The translations under genes were made by a program, and so were the position numbers. 64,000 nucleotides of DNA from Ganoderma boninense. Taxonomy: Eukaryota; Basidiomycota; Agaricomycetes; Polyporales; Polyporaceae. The DNA is taken from the NCBI GenBank assembly GCA_002900995.3, contig CM035304.1, positions 541,498 through 605,497 of the forward strand, written 5' to 3'. Numbering within the stretch: the first letter of the stretch is position 1; every line of letters starts with the position of its first letter. Of the stretch, positions 1 through 12,915 are shown piece by piece. The notes beneath the pieces are model-generated. The model did not search any database, was not told the DNA's origin, and was given only the letters and a program-made list of their open reading frames with translations.

Positions 1-58
1 TTATTTGAGCTGAATAACTGAGGTCAATCGACGGATTCAAAGCTGCGAATATTCTACG

Positions 59-1884
59 ATGTCTCCTAAGGTTACGCCATCAACGGTGGATCCACACACC
101 ATGATCACCCAGGAAATGTGTCGTGCTCAGCGGCAGCATACCATGCTACCGTCTTCTTGCCACTTATCCACCACCAGCATGAGCCACTCGGTATGCTAGC
201 CCACCACATATAGTAATACCAGGAAAGTCACATTGACCTTAACCCCATCGCCTCATAGGAATCGGAGTCGAATCCGCTTGGCATCCCCTCCCCCTTCTTG
301 CGCCTCCCTCCCGAGCTGCTGCTCCACATTTTCAAGGAGACGGTCCCACCTCTGTATCAGCACGACCCTTCTCTAGTTCAGGGGCCGCGCAACCCATGGC
401 TCACAGCACTGCGGACACGCAAAGCACTCGTGCTCACCTGCAAGACCTTCTTCGCACCCGCCACTGAGGTCCTGTATGAAGATATCGTCTTCCGCAGGAT
501 GGGCCAGATCCCCGCCTTCGCCCGCACACTGGGAGCGTTCCCGACCTCGACCCAGTACGGCCCGCGCCTCGACTTCGCACTACTCGTGAAGCGGATCCGC
601 ATGGACGGATGCGTGATCTGGGCGCCGTGCGCGGACGTCGTGCGCGAAGACCTGCAGCTGATCCTCCGGCGCTGCCTCAACCTCCGCGCGTTCTCGTTCC
701 ACCCGCACCCGCAGTTCCCCTGCGCGCACGACCCCGCGGACCTCGGCGACTGGGACATGTTCAACCCGATCTGGCTGGTCACTGCCAACGCGCGCACCGA
801 CTCCATCGGCGGGCTCGTGCGCCACCGCTTCGCCACCAGCCTGCGCACGTTCGACCTCGCGATGACGCTCAGCGCGATCCTCCTCGAGCACCTCCACTGG
901 TTCCTCTCCGCCGCTTGCCACCTCGCCGTGCTCAAGCTCGGCGCCGTCGCGCCCGAGGACTACCCGAGCCACCTCGCCTCCCTTCCCGTCCTCACGCTGC
1001 CCTCCCTCCGCGAGCTCCAGCTGCACGCAGCGCACCCGCCCTTCGAGTCGCACGTCGCGCAGCGCTGGGCGCTCCCCCGCCTCTCCGCGCTCACGCTCCT
1101 CGGGTGCGCCGCCGTGCCCGAGGCGCTGCTCGCCGCGCACGGCCGCGCGCTCGCGTACCTGCACGTGCGGCACGGGCTCGCCTTCGCGTGGGACGTCTCG
1201 CAGTTCGCGCCGCTCGCGCGCCTCGGCGCGCTGTGCCCCGCGCTCGAGCACCTCGTCGTGCCCACGTGGCACCGCGCGCCCCTGCCCGTCCACTCGCCCA
1301 CGCTCCGCTGGCTCGACGTCTGGGGCCACCACCCGCCGCCCGCGGTCCTCCGCGCGGGCTTCTACCAGCTCGCGCGGGACTGCGCGCTGCCGCGGTTCGA
1401 GAGGATGCGGATAGTGGGCACGATGCCGCGCGCGGGGTGGGGTGCCGCGCTCAGCGTCGACTGGCCGCGCGTGTGCCACCCGAGCCTGCCTGGACACGAC
1501 GGCGCGGGAAGGGCGGGAGCGGGGTTCGAGAGGGTGTACGACTTCCCTGGGGCGCGCGTCGTGCAGACAGCGTGGGGCGTGATACACGACTTCTCCCAGG
1601 AGGACCTGACGTTCTCGCATGGGGACGGGGTGGAGCGGCGCGACAACTCGGGCGAGTACGTGTACGAGGGCGAGGGCGAGGACGACGGGACGTCGGTCGT
1701 GTCGTCGGACGAGACGGAGTCGTTCCACGCGAGTTTTGAGGAGGGCGACGAGGAGGGCGACGACGACCTGGCGGACTTCTTTGGCGGACCGATGCGGCGC
1801 GCGATGGAGCCGCTGGGGCGCGGTGGGATGCTGGAGAGGTTTCGCGAGAGCCAGGATCGGTACTTCCTCTTCGACGATGATTGA
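59..1884 (+). CDS. F-box protein, two exons
   Basis: I see an open frame with an F-box-like start (LRLPPELLLHIF at about residue 56), then a Leu-rich region and an acidic tail full of Glu/Asp and Ser. The long frame has no upstream ATG of its own. A 68-nt intron at 191-258 (gtatgc...catag, with CTTAAC as a possible branch site) joins it in phase to a 44-codon exon that starts at ATG 59, giving 585 aa. Known of the family: F-box proteins bind Skp1 and bring substrates to SCF ubiquitin ligases, and agaricomycetes carry many. The substrate cannot be told. It is unlike the four-exon F-box family later in the window. The F-box call is fairly safe; the first exon is an inference from splice signals and phase. 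Confidence 0.7.
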
Positions 1885-2106
1885 TCGATCTTTCGTAGTA
1901 TATAGGTATTTAATAGAGGAGGTTCCTGTGAAGTTAAGCTAGCTCCGTATCGAATATCTTCGTCCATGATTTCTAGGCCTTCGGGCTCAGGTGTGGGTGC
2001 GGTGAGTGTCGTGCAATGAATTGTAAGTGCTCGAGCGGGTGAGTCACTCTCGCGCATGTACATACTCGCGCACGCGGCGCGCGTCTCCTCCTTCGTCGCA
2101 ACCACG

Positions 2107-2642
2107 ATGAGCATCACGCGCGAGCACCCCAGCCTCCGCCTCTCCGTCCTTCCAGGGCTCTACTACGTCCGCAAGGTACAAGAGGTGCCCGCGGACGTCC
2201 TGCGCAGGATCGCAGAAGAGCCGCAGCTGTTGCTCTCCATCACCCGCACCGCGGACGAGATCACTATCGCTGGACAGTGCACCTCGGAGGACGAAGCGGA
2301 CGGCGAGTGGAGGTGCATCAAGATCGCAGGACCCATGCCTTTCGGTGAGTCGAAAGTGTTATGTTATAGAGCGCATACAAGGCCACTTATCGATGGCGGT
2401 AGAGCTTACGGGCATCCTCCACGGTCTGCTCGGGCCCATAAAGCAGTCAGGCATCGGCATTTTCGCGATTTCGACCTGGTGAGTTGGCGAGCCGTCTGGC
2501 TTGCACGTGGTTAACGAGAAGCTGACTACGGTGTTGTAGGAGTACCGACTTTTGCCTGGTGCCCAAGGATAATCTTAGCGGCGCGGTTGCAGCTCTCCGC
2601 GAGGACGGTTGGATATTCGATGATTCTGTATCGACTACTTGA
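2107..2642 (+). CDS. ACT-domain protein, CASTOR-like
   Basis: Three exons (2107-2344, 2403-2478, 2540-2642) join in phase to give 138 aa. The introns are 58 and 61 nt, both with gtgagt donors, and the second carries CTGAC. The product opens with LRLSVLPGLYYVRKV, has a middle GILHGLLGPIKQSGIGIFAI and ends in STDFCLVPKDNL followed by a short helix. This is the pattern of the small fungal ACT/CASTOR-type proteins, which bind amino acids as regulatory modules rather than acting as enzymes. An in-frame ATG at 2056 would add 17 residues; I prefer 2107 because the conserved part starts just after it. The ligand is unknown. Any link to TORC1 sensing would be an extrapolation from animal CASTOR. Confidence 0.75.
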
Positions 2643-3308
2643 AAGTAAAAAAAGCTCCAGCGAACTCACCTTCGCAAGACCCGTCGGTATTCGATCTTTG
2701 GGCTGGAGGCCTGGTAGAGATCCCTTCGACGACTAGACTCTTGTGCGGTCGCATCGAACTTGAGAACTTGACCATCCCCACATACGATGCTCTCGATCAT
2801 CCGAATGGATCTATCGTGGCCATCGACCCTGTCCAGATCAGACGTCTCAGTCATGGGCGCAGGTTACTCTAACCTCAGCCTCAATTATAGATCTTCCCGC
2901 TACACGTAGCATTCGCCAACAATAGTAGGCGGATGATTCGGATTCGACTTCTAGGGTTTATGAAGTGGGCCTCATCGATCTCAGTCCACGACCTCCGGTA
3001 GCACGGTGGCATCAATATCAATATGGGGCTGCTTATACTTGCCTTGATATTACTTATTATCTCAAGTTGTATTCAATCTGTTGTATTGGTCCTTGTATTT
3101 TGTGCAAAGGTCGCACAATCAACGAAGTGATGGTTATAGTTCGAAACCGAAACCGTCTAGCTTGGCCTCCGCAATGATTCGCCCGATAAACGCCTTCGCT
3201 GTGCACAGCCGCCGTCTCCAAGCAGCGTGCAACGTTGAATCTCATTCTCCGCCGTCATCCACAACGATCCGCTCCTTGCCTTGAAGTTCCTCCGATCCCA
3301 TAAATCCG
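2643..3308. other. Intergenic, nothing recognised
   Basis: Only short overlapping open frames are present, with no family resemblance and no clear repeat. Confidence 0.5.
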
Positions 3309-4990
3309 ATGGTTGACCAACATCGGAACGGAGAAAAGGTGGATTCCAGTGGGGATGGACGTTTGGGTCGCAATCACTCCTCTAGTACACTCCCCCAGGA
3401 GCTTATCGACCTCATCATCGACACCATCTCCGACGACCGTGAACAGTCTCTCATTCATGCCAGAACTTTTTCGGTAGCTACCCTCCGTGCATGTGCCCTC
3501 GTCTCTCATGGATGGACAGGACGCGCTCAGCGGCGCATATTCGAGTCGGCCGAGATATGCAGCACAACCCGCCTCTATACCTTCGCCGAGGTTCTTCGTG
3601 GATCTCCACGACTAGCCGCAGTCGTCCAGCGATTGACCTTCATACGAGGGACTCTCGATCCATTCAACTCTCTGCTTCGGTACTTGCCAGACTGCTCGGA
3701 AGGCCTGTTTCCTACAGTCCTAGCGGGCCTTCTACCTAACTTGCGCTCTCTCGCCTTCTCTGACCTGCGCAGCCTCTCTCGTGCTCCACTTGCCAGTACT
3801 AGTGCGGCCGGGTATTGTCCACGCCTTCTCCAATCATGTGTACCAATCCATCATCGCTTTCCGCTCCTCCTCTCCTCCTCTGGTTTTGCCGACCTCCGAG
3901 AGCTGCATCTCGCCTCTGTGACTTTCCCCACCTTCAACGATTTCGCGCGAACGCTCCATGTCCTCGCCCGACTCCGGGTCCTCCACTGCGGCGACGTCGA
4001 CTGGATCACCCTGGGTGTTCTTCTCCCGCCTTTCATGACTCCTGCGGGCGCGACTCGAAAGAATGGAAAATTTCTGCCGGCACTGGAACAGCTCACGGTG
4101 AGTGCTTTTGCCGGACGGCACTCGACGCCTCATTTAACAATCCGTCACAGGCCATCACGGTAGGCCGCCATGGAGTCCAACGATTGTTGGCAGGCTTGGC
4201 CCTCAGTGCATCCCTTCGTTAGCTCACTGTTTTCCTCTCTACCATCGGGAACATGCCCCATATGCATTCTTCTGGTACGTCGGTCGGTTTCGCCAATGTA
4301 ACGCCCCTAAAGCTTTGCGCTGACTGTGAGGTCCGCAATCGATCCCAGTGGACCCCGCGACGGGGATGTCAGACGGGCCGGACTTGTCGCTATTCCCTCG
4401 CCTCTCCGACCTCCCCGTCTTCGGCATATTTCCCCAATCATTTAGATCTGCGCAGCGTGCTCTGCTCTGTGCCCTTCACGAGCTGTTGGCATCCTGGTCA
4501 GACGACCCTCCATCTCGCTCCCTCACGCTTGGGATAAAGCCGGCCCCGTCCCCGTATTCAGGCAATGGCAGCAGGTTTTACACGAAGCAGAACTATATGA
4601 GCTTCCTCGACGCGGTTGGGAGGACGGTTGAGGGGGCATGCACTCTGCGTACGGGCATATTTATTCTCAGGCGACCAATCGAGCGCGGCATGTGCCCGTC
4701 AGTCTGACCAGAATGATTAATCCAGGCGGCCAAGGTTCGATCACAGTGCCTGCGCTGCGTGCTCTGCTAGAGATACCGCAGGATGCCACATCTTCGTTGG
4801 AAGAGCTGGAGCGCGAAGCAGATGCTCAGTTTCCGATATCATTGAAAGCGGGAAAACTTACAGTCCAAGCTCATACATCCGGTGAGCATTACCCTTGTTC
4901 TCATAAATTACCCAGCCAAGGCGATGGGCTGATATTTGCATGGACGCATCGCAGAATACGACCATTTTAGCTGGAAGACTAGTGCCGTAG
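3309..4990 (+). pseudogene. Decayed F-box gene (copy E)
   Basis: Exons can be traced at 3309-4097, 4151-4274, 4331-4881 and 4971-4990, with introns of 53, 56 and 89 nt. The intron phases (0, 1, 1) are the same as in the F-box cluster at 30-46 kb, and the product matches that family: an F-box start near LPQELIDLIIDTI, ALVSHGW, a Leu-rich body, and a late block reading LEELEREADAQFP then KAGKLTV. Two lesions break it: an in-frame TAG at 4220-4222, where a Gln codon (CAG) would fit, and a one-base loss near 4640 that moves the frame. The first 286 residues remain open, so a truncated product is possible. Confidence 0.65.
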
Positions 4991-7900
4991 ATGAGGGTCG
5001 TACTCCATAGACCGCGACATGTCCGTTGTACTAACGCCCTTGACCTCCACACCCGTCGTGATAATTGCGAGGCTACCACTCCTAAAAAAAAAAGGTGTAT
5101 CAAGAGCGTCGTCGAACCGGTCACACCCCCTGTCGAATAGATGGAAATGGTACAGTACATCTGCATGTCACTCACACACTCGAGGGAAGTCGGTGCAGGC
5201 CTCGACGACACGTCTATCCGAGAACGTCTCCAACTCTAATATCCTGTTCGCGTTGCCCAAGAAAGAATTAATCCGGTTGACAACGCGGAAGGGCTACCAA
5301 GAGCCTCATCTGTCGGGCGTAATCAGTTAACCGATCGTCAATGTCACCGCTGAGGACAATTCACAGATGCCGAAGTAAAAGCGCAGCCATACCAACCCGA
5401 TCCAAACTTATCGCAAACGAGTCCGGGCTGCGGCAGCGAGGGAAACGACGCCCGATGCGAACATCTGGGGTCAGTAACGCGAACACGGACACCAAGAGCT
5501 CGACGACGATGAGATTCCTACGACAGGGTTCTATAGCCTGTTCATGAGATGGAAGATGATACATATAGAAGAGATAGCACCCGTGATTGGACGTATCAAA
5601 GATTGCGGGCGGGCTGGGAGTGACTCAGGAATGCGGGCGGTTTCGTGGTCTTCGGCCGGCTTCAATCGGGAGGGTGGGACTTCCAACGAGTCCTCCGCTG
5701 CGGAGCTTGAGGAAGGAGGGGCGGCATCGCCGCCAGAGTACAGCTAGAACCTTTGTTGTCCTCCGCGAAGACTAGATCGACAGGACGACTGAGGGCCCAG
5801 GCCTGACGTACATATTCAAGCCTTCACCTCTCAGGACGAAGCCCGATGTGTGCTGAGAGCCCCAGACGAGGGAGAACCTGGATGATGCGGAATTGGCGAG
5901 CAGTCGATCCATGTGTGCGCATGCAGAATATAGCGCACCACTGGGTCAATAGGGATCATCAGCCGCGAGTCCTGTGCTACAGGAGGGTCGTCGCCGTCAA
6001 TTGTTGACCGTGACGGTATCGCTGTGAATGTGATACGGACTTACACAACTGGGCACGCTTGACCAGGAAAGATGTTCGACGTCGCCCTTGGTTGCGTTCG
6101 TTAGAGATTTTAAAGAGGACACAGCGAAATCGAAGACACCATAGGACTCACCGTTCACGGCAGATATGCCTCGTAAACATCAGGCGCACTGCGACACTCC
6201 AAGCGACGTTTGTCTGTGCTCGTCGCTACTACCGAGATCTGTTCAGTCCCAAGGAAGACGCATACATCGAGCCTCCAATGTAACCTGTCCTGACCGCAGC
6301 GCTGACCCTCGAGTACTGGACATGCAGGGCGAACCAGGGCGTTGGGATGGAGAACAAGACGTCGACGACAGTTGTACATATATGGTGGCGGCAAGAGTCG
6401 ACTCAGGGCAGCAGGCGCGCGCGTCTTGTTGTCAGTGAGCGCCACGACGCCAACGGAGTCCCGAGCACGGCGGGAGCTCGAGCTCGAGCTCGAACACTCG
6501 GAGACACATCCGGTATGTCGGAAAACGCTTAGCGTCATCGAGCAGAGGGGCAGTCCGGGGTGGAGCAGGGAGAATACAATATATCGATTCAGGCCACCGT
6601 GCCTCGTCGCAAGCGAAGGCGCTAGCAACTTTACATCTCCAAAGGGAGACTGAAGCGGCCACGCAGACGACTCGCGCTCCGAGTTGGAGGCACTCGACTG
6701 GCCCGCTTGCAAGTACTGCGCACCCCAGTCCACCTCACGCTTAGCCCGATCATGCGATGAGTGATGTCGGACCACGAGGAAGGAGAGGGTGAGGGTGAGG
6801 AGACGACCGCGATATATTGACCGGAAGCTGATGACGACAGCTTCGAACTTCAAGGGAAGATGCAGATTGCACCGCGCACAGGGACGACTCAGCCGCGCGG
6901 ATGGATGCGGCGCGCGCAGAAGGGACCGAACAGATCGAACGTCGCGCTCATCCCACGATCTAGAATATTAATGTCCACGCGAGGGTCTTGAAAAATAATA
7001 GGGAAAGTCGAAGATGAACGAAGGCTTAGGGAACACACGAGGACCAAGTCGCCGTCTCCGAGGCCCCCTGAGTTATATAACTGCCTGCCAGATCCCGGGT
7101 GAGCGTGGCCATGGATCGACGATGAAGAGGAAGAGCGCGGGCGCACTCACCCACCAGCAATGACTCCAGCGAGCGACAAAACCACTCAATCGTCTCAGAC
7201 ACAGCACACGGCACACCTTGCGCGCCGTACTGCACATCCGCGGACGCACGCACGCATGTATACGTATGTATGTATATCTGTCTGTATGTCTGTCTGTCTG
7301 TCTGTATATGTACACCGAACGCCCCGCGCACGCGCGCGCGCGTGCAAGTCCCCTTTATACATACTTATGTAGTGATGGTCACGGTAACGGTAATGATGAC
7401 GGCGGTAGTCGCTAGTCACTGGCGCAAGCAGACGCGGAGGTCGCTGTAGGTACGACGATGGTGACGACAGGGTACGACACGAACGAGGAGGAGGAACGGG
7501 AACAGGAAGGAGAGCGCGGACAGAGAGGGGGGGCGCGATTAGGAGCAAAGAGCATGTGTGGGGGCGCACGCGGCGACGGCGGGCGCGAAGGAGTTGGACG
7601 GCAGAGCAGCAGGAGCGCGGGCAGAGCAGAGCAGGCACCTGGGCCGCGTGAGAGGTCATGAACGGATGTCGTGTAAAATAAGATAGGTGATAGGCAGAGA
7701 GAGGCAGAGAGAGCAGGGAGCAGGGAGCAAGGGACTGGGGGCAGATGCAGCCGGGACGCAGGGGAGCCGAGACGGAATGTGAGGTGCGCGCGGTGAGAGA
7801 GACACGGGATACGGGGTACGAGGGTACGCGAGATCGGAGGTCGGGGATCGAGGATTGGGCATGAGGGAGAAGGAGATGAAGATAAAGACGAGGATGAAGG

Positions 7901-9130
7901 AGAAGATGAAGATGAAGATCGAGCAAGGGAAGGGGGACCGTCGACGGGCGTCGAACGGATGGGGAATGGGGGAAGGGGGAGGAAGAGGGGGGAGAGGCAG
8001 CCCGAGACAAGCAGCGTCTTAAAAACAAACCAACAAACCAACATACAAACAAGAACGCGGAGAAGGGGGGAAGGGGCACAACAAGATGGAAGGAGCGGCG
8101 ACGCATGGTTCGAGGACCTGAAGTGCCCCACCGCGGGAGTTGCCGCGGCCTGCAGCATAGGTGCGCCAGTGCCATCGTTCGAAAGGCCGCGCAGCGCGAC
8201 GTCGCCGGGCTCACCGGGCAGCAGCGAAGCTAGGCCGGGATACATATGCACGACGGCCCTGAATTTGCGCACTGCAAAAGCAAAAGCGAAAGTGAAAACG
8301 GAACGGGCTGCGGCGGGGACGGAGCGGCGATAAGCCCAGGCCATGCCGACGCTTCGGAGGACGCATACATATGCTGCATGCATACGGAGCAATGCGCACC
8401 ACGCCATTCGACGGCGACGAGGGGCAATTGCAGGTCGCGCCAGCCGCCGAACAAGCTCCTTCTAGACTGTAGCCCCGCCGGAGATGATCGATAAAATGTC
8501 CGTTCAAGCTTCGACGGCGGCAATCGGCTCGCGACCCACGCAGGAGACTATGGCGACCGTGACAGTGACAGCGGCGGGGAAGCGGAGGCACGAAGGACCA
8601 TGACGCATTCGGCGCCCGGCCACTAACGCACAAAGGGCGGGCTGAGGCGCACGCCGGCGGGCGGTGCATACCCAGCGATGAAGGTGAAGAAAGCAGATGG
8701 GAAGGGGAGTGGAGTAGGCGGCCACAGCGATGCAGAGGGGGACGAGGGAAGGGGTAGGGGTGGGGGGCGTTAAGCGACAACAGACAAAAGCGACAACGAC
8801 GGTAGATCATGGATGGACGGAGCGAGACTCGAGCGTGAGGCGTGTGCGATGCAGGATTGCGTACAGAGGTTGAGATGGCGCAGGCGACGTGAAGGGAACG
8901 AGTGGATGCAGAGGCAGATGCGATGCAAGGACCCTAGGATGGGGATGGGGATGATGCCGGCAGCGCGGAGGGGCAGGGGCAGTCAGCACTGCCACGCGAG
9001 TGTCGAGATGGCGAGGAGGCCACACTCACCGGGCAAAACAGAGAGTACATTAAAAACACCATCGACACCTCCATTGGGACCAGAGAAGAACAAAGACGAG
9101 GACGCGCGAAACGAGAGGTCGGGGTCAGGG
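4991..9130. other. Gene-poor, purine-skewed region with microsatellites
   Basis: I cannot support a gene in these 4.1 kb. From about 7.4 to 9.0 kb the plus strand is strongly purine-rich (runs of gaggag, gatgaag, agagaggcag), so the minus strand holds long low-complexity open frames rich in Pro, Ser, Arg and Leu. These look like composition artefacts. The region lies downstream of the G-alpha gene and could serve as leader or spacer for a minus-strand transcript, but no start or conserved domain backs that. Confidence 0.5.
7277..7314. repeat. TGTC/TGTA microsatellite
   Basis: Short imperfect array of TCTG and TGTA tetranucleotides, followed by an alternating GC stretch (about 7328-7343). Confidence 0.8.
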
Positions 9131-10801
9131 TCAGAGGATGCCCGAGTCCTTCAGTGCATTCTGCAGAATCGTCTCCTTCACCGCCGCGAAGACGAGCCGG
9201 ATATTCGACGTATCCGTCGCCTGTGTCAGGCTGTGGACGCAAAGCAAAGACGGTGCTCAGCCCCCCCGAGTAAATGAAAAACGCGGAAGACAGCCATGTG
9301 AGACACTCACTGCGGGTATACGCTCAGCCGCGCCCTATTTGCCTGCATGAACCGCCACAGGATGTACTTCGCCGCCTTGTTAATGTCGGGCCCGCCCGTG
9401 TACTCGGGAAAGTACCGCTCTAGAGGCACTTTTGGCAGCTTGCTCTTGAACACGTCGATCTTGTTCAGGAATAGGATGATCGATGTCCGGAGGAACCATC
9501 TTGAATTGATGACCGACTCGAACAGGATAAGCGACTCCGCCATCCGTTTCTGCGCGCGAGCGATACGCAAGACGCGGGGGGAAAGGCAAACGAGTCAGCT
9601 CCCGGCGGTGACGAACGGATCGGGACGGAGGGAAGGGAGACGTACCTGATTCCGATCCTCGAGCAGCACCTGATCGTACTCGCTCAGCGCCGTGCAGAAG
9701 ATGATGCTCGTCACGCTCTCGAAGCAATGAATCCACTTCTTCCGTTCCGACCGCTGCCCGCCCACGTCGAACATGTGTATTCTGCGCATCGGCCATCTCA
9801 TCAGCAACCGCACGGACGCACGGAGGGACGCATGCGCGGGCACACACGGTGCCCCCGAGCAGCGACCGCGGGAACCCGTCTGCCAAGCGGGTGCCAGAGG
9901 CAGATGGACGGGCGGCCGCGCACCCGCGCGACGACCACAAGAAGAAGATGAAAGAAGAAGACTCACGATAATGGCCCTAATGAAAACCGCGTCTCTGTGA
10001 TGCCTCTACTTGTCGCTCGTGCCCGCAGCACGTCTGTCTCCGTCGGGACATAGTTGGGCGTTCCTATTCGAAGCGCCTCGGTGAAGAAACTAGAAGAGGA
10101 GGAGGGAAGGGAAGCATCGCAGGTTAGCCAGGCACCTCAGACTCTCGTCGCACACAGCGCCTTCGCTACATCCGACACACCGCCGAATCGCCCCAACCGC
10201 GCAGGTTAAGGTTAGGCGCCCAGATAATGGCGGGCGTGTGGATGGGGGGACGAATTTGAAGGACGCTGGCCCAGAGACCGTGGCGGGCGCGGTCGAGGGC
10301 GGAGTAGGGAGCGGAGAGAGGAGAGAGGAGGACTCACTAGCTTGCACTGTCCATCAAGTAGAACTCGCTACTGTGGTCCATAATCTTGGGAATGATGGGG
10401 TCCTTCCAGAGGTCGAAGATCGCCTGGGCCATGTCCTCCACGAAGTAGAAGGTGGGGGCGGGGTTGACGGCGTAGTCGAGGATCTTCTCGAGGCGTGCGC
10501 GGTTGGCGGGGTCCTCGCAGTCCATGCCGAACTTGCGCATGGCGGTGATGATGTGGTGGGCCGAGTCGAGGAGGTTCTTGTATATGGTCTGGCGGTAGGC
10601 CATGCGCTCCTCGGGCGTGTAGCCGTTCTGGTGGATGATCTTCATCTGCTTCACGATCGTGCTCTTGCCCGACTCGCCGGAGCCCAGGAGGAGGATCTTG
10701 CACTCCTTCTTGAGCTTGCGCGAGTCCTCCTCGATCTGCTTGTCTATCTCCTGCGAGCGCATCTGCGCCTCGCGGTCCTGGTTGGACACGCAGTTGCCCA
10801 T
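9131..10801 (-). CDS. Heterotrimeric G-protein alpha subunit
   Basis: Six exons (10801-10338, 10089-9967, 9781-9646, 9549-9311, 9230-9131, counting as five coding blocks with introns of 248, 185, 96 and 80 nt) join in phase to 353 aa, the usual length for this family. The start MGNCVSNQ carries the Gly2 myristoylation and Cys palmitoylation signals. G1 is GSGESGKST (residues 40-48), G3 [12 protein letters not shown] with Gln205, G4 NKID, and G5 TQAT instead of the usual TCAT. The protein ends KDSGIL. Known role: a membrane-bound GTPase switch under seven-helix receptors, for example in mating and nutrient signalling. Odd: switch I reads RARATSRG where most G-alphas have R-x-K-T-T-G. The catalytic Arg (179) is kept, but Lys is lost and the Mg-binding Thr is Ser182. 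The family call is safe; the pathway is not known. Confidence 0.93.
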
Positions 10802-12462
10802 GGATGGTGCTGGTGCTCGCCTTTGGAGCGGGGGCGGCGGTAAGAGGGGTCACCAGGCAGGAGGGGAGGAGAAACAAGGTCGGCTTTGTTGTGTTTGTGG
10901 TGAGGAGACGGGGGAACGCGGGACCGGGCAGGATGCAAGGGAGGTCAGCGCGGGTCGTGAGGTTCGTCGTGGTCGAGGGTGTGGGCGAGGGTGGTAGAGG
11001 AGGGGAGGAGGAGGACGTCGCCAGAGGCAGTCGGGGGCACGGGTGGGCGGGGAAGGGGGGAGAGAAGGCTGGCGTCGGCTCGCCCAATCCGTCTGCTTTG
11101 TTCGACGCTTGTCATCACCCATCCAGCGCCTGTCACACAAAAGTCACGCCTCCGGCCTCCCTCGCCGGTCAATTTACCGGGTTAGGCAATAGTAGCGCCT
11201 GCCCACTCTGCCGCCTACCCACTCTCCTCCGACCTCACCATCACCTTGCCATTGCCCATCATCGCCGGCCAATCCTCACATATCCAACTGTATGCACACT
11301 GGACAAACTCGCTCTATTTACCACTCTCGTTGCCTCGGAAGCTTCGATTGGGGAATAAGTACCTATGCCGACGTCACATCGTCATCAATCATCGCGCGAA
11401 ACACACTTCAGCCCTCAACCATATCCGAAACCATGAACGATTGAGCCCTCGCGACTACCTGGTGTCACCACACCCCCCACTTGAAACGGTGCGTTCATTA
11501 TTAGTTATTCATCAACTGGGCGAGGCGGCGCTCGGTCATTGCATATATGTGGTGACAGCTCTCGATGTTAATACATACCTCTCCCCTGTGTAAGTACAGC
11601 CATCGAGAAGTAGTGACTCTCGCTATCCTCGTGCCTCACGCGGACGCCTCGCGTCTCGCATGCTCTAGCCTCTGATCCTGTCATTCGGCATACCTCCTGA
11701 TGCCACCTGTTGGTATTTTCTACGCGGCCTGTCACTTTTGCCCTCATGATGTCAGTACGCTGATGGGCCACCCAGGTGTATCGCGATAACACACTCACGT
11801 AAGTTGAACCTCCGCGAACCTCAATCGCCCGCCGGAACCTCGCCTTTCGCTCATTCAGTCCGTCCGACTTCCAAGTCCCAACTTCCATCCCCCTCGAAAA
11901 AGAAACCCCTCGCTCAAAATCTCGCGCCGCACCACCCCCGAGCTGGTGCACACTGGCGTCGCGCTTCCCGCGAGTCGGCCTTGTCGGGCATAGACTTCTG
12001 CACACTTACTCGCAAGTACCGGCGCCCGGCCGGAGCGTGACCGTGACACGGGGCGTAAGCACGAATGCTCATGAACCAGGGCCGGCGCGGACGCTCGGAC
12101 GCCAGACCGCAGGAGTCGATGAGTGAACGTGAACGATCTGTCACGAACGTCAGCTCCCCATGCGGGCCATGTCCATACTTAACTTACCGTCGTGGGCTCG
12201 ACGGTCTCCGTGGTTATCCCGTCGCCGACGCCCGCCCGCCCTTCCGACAGTCCAAGTTCCAACCCACAGTCCCCTGTGCTCAGCCGTTCACGGGCACAAG
12301 AAAACACGATAAGGCCAACAAGAACAGCATACACACCCAGTCGGCCCTCTCCCCCTCCTCCGCCGGTCCAATGTCCAAGCTTAGACCATAAGTAATTTAA
12401 AGGCAGGCCTAAGGAGGTATAACCGGTGAGGAGCAGCCACTGGCCAGGGAGAGCCTCGCGAT
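10802..12462. other. Spacer upstream of the G-alpha gene
   Basis: The first 300 nt (10802-11080) are pyrimidine-rich on the minus strand and are likely leader and promoter of the G-alpha gene. The rest has only short open frames without family resemblance. Confidence 0.45.
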
Positions 12463-12464
12463 TA

Positions 12465-12537
12465 CAGCGCCTTGCAAAACGATAGCTCGCGCTCCACAAC
12501 GCTGTTCGGGGGCATTTCAAGGTCCGACGCCAGATTC
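12465..12537. repeat. Left terminal inverted repeat, 73 bp
   Basis: Identical to the reverse complement of 15946-16018. The flanking TA is at 12463-12464. Confidence 0.93.
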
Positions 12538-12915
12538 AGTGATAGGCGCTCGTGAACTGCCGCAGCGCAATCTCGGTCCTGTTTGCTCGGCACTCCTGTT
12601 CCTCTCAACCATTGTCTTCATGTTCATAATGACATTGATTGTTCTCAAAGCTCATTTCACTGTGTGTCCTGCTTGTATTGCCTTCGCCGCCCCGTAAACT
12701 AGCTCGAAAACAGCGACATTATTCAGGTGGAGTCAGCTTCTTTTTCCCTCTCGTCGCCATCTACTGGAGGCCACTGGCATACAGGTGGTGGTTCGTTTTA
12801 TGTGGCGACCAGGCCATTCATGATGTCAGATGGGATGCAATAGAGGAGCCACGACTCTCGTAGGGAGGCATAAAAGGCCCCAGGTACGTTCTCAGACTCA
12901 CCATTCCTCGTCACT

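Noticed and set aside
580..1739. Long Arg/Pro/Ala-rich open frames overlapping the first F-box gene on both strands
   Set aside because: Shadows of a GC-rich coding exon; composition fits codon position bias and no domain is present.
6155..6853. 232-codon minus-strand frame, and a 16-base word it shares with 46980-47000
   Set aside because: No domain, no splice support, and the shared word is too short to prove a repeat family.
7195..8810. Minus-strand frames of up to 339 codons rich in Ser, Pro and Leu
   Set aside because: Low-complexity translation of the purine-skewed tract; several frames are open at once, so no one of them is favoured.
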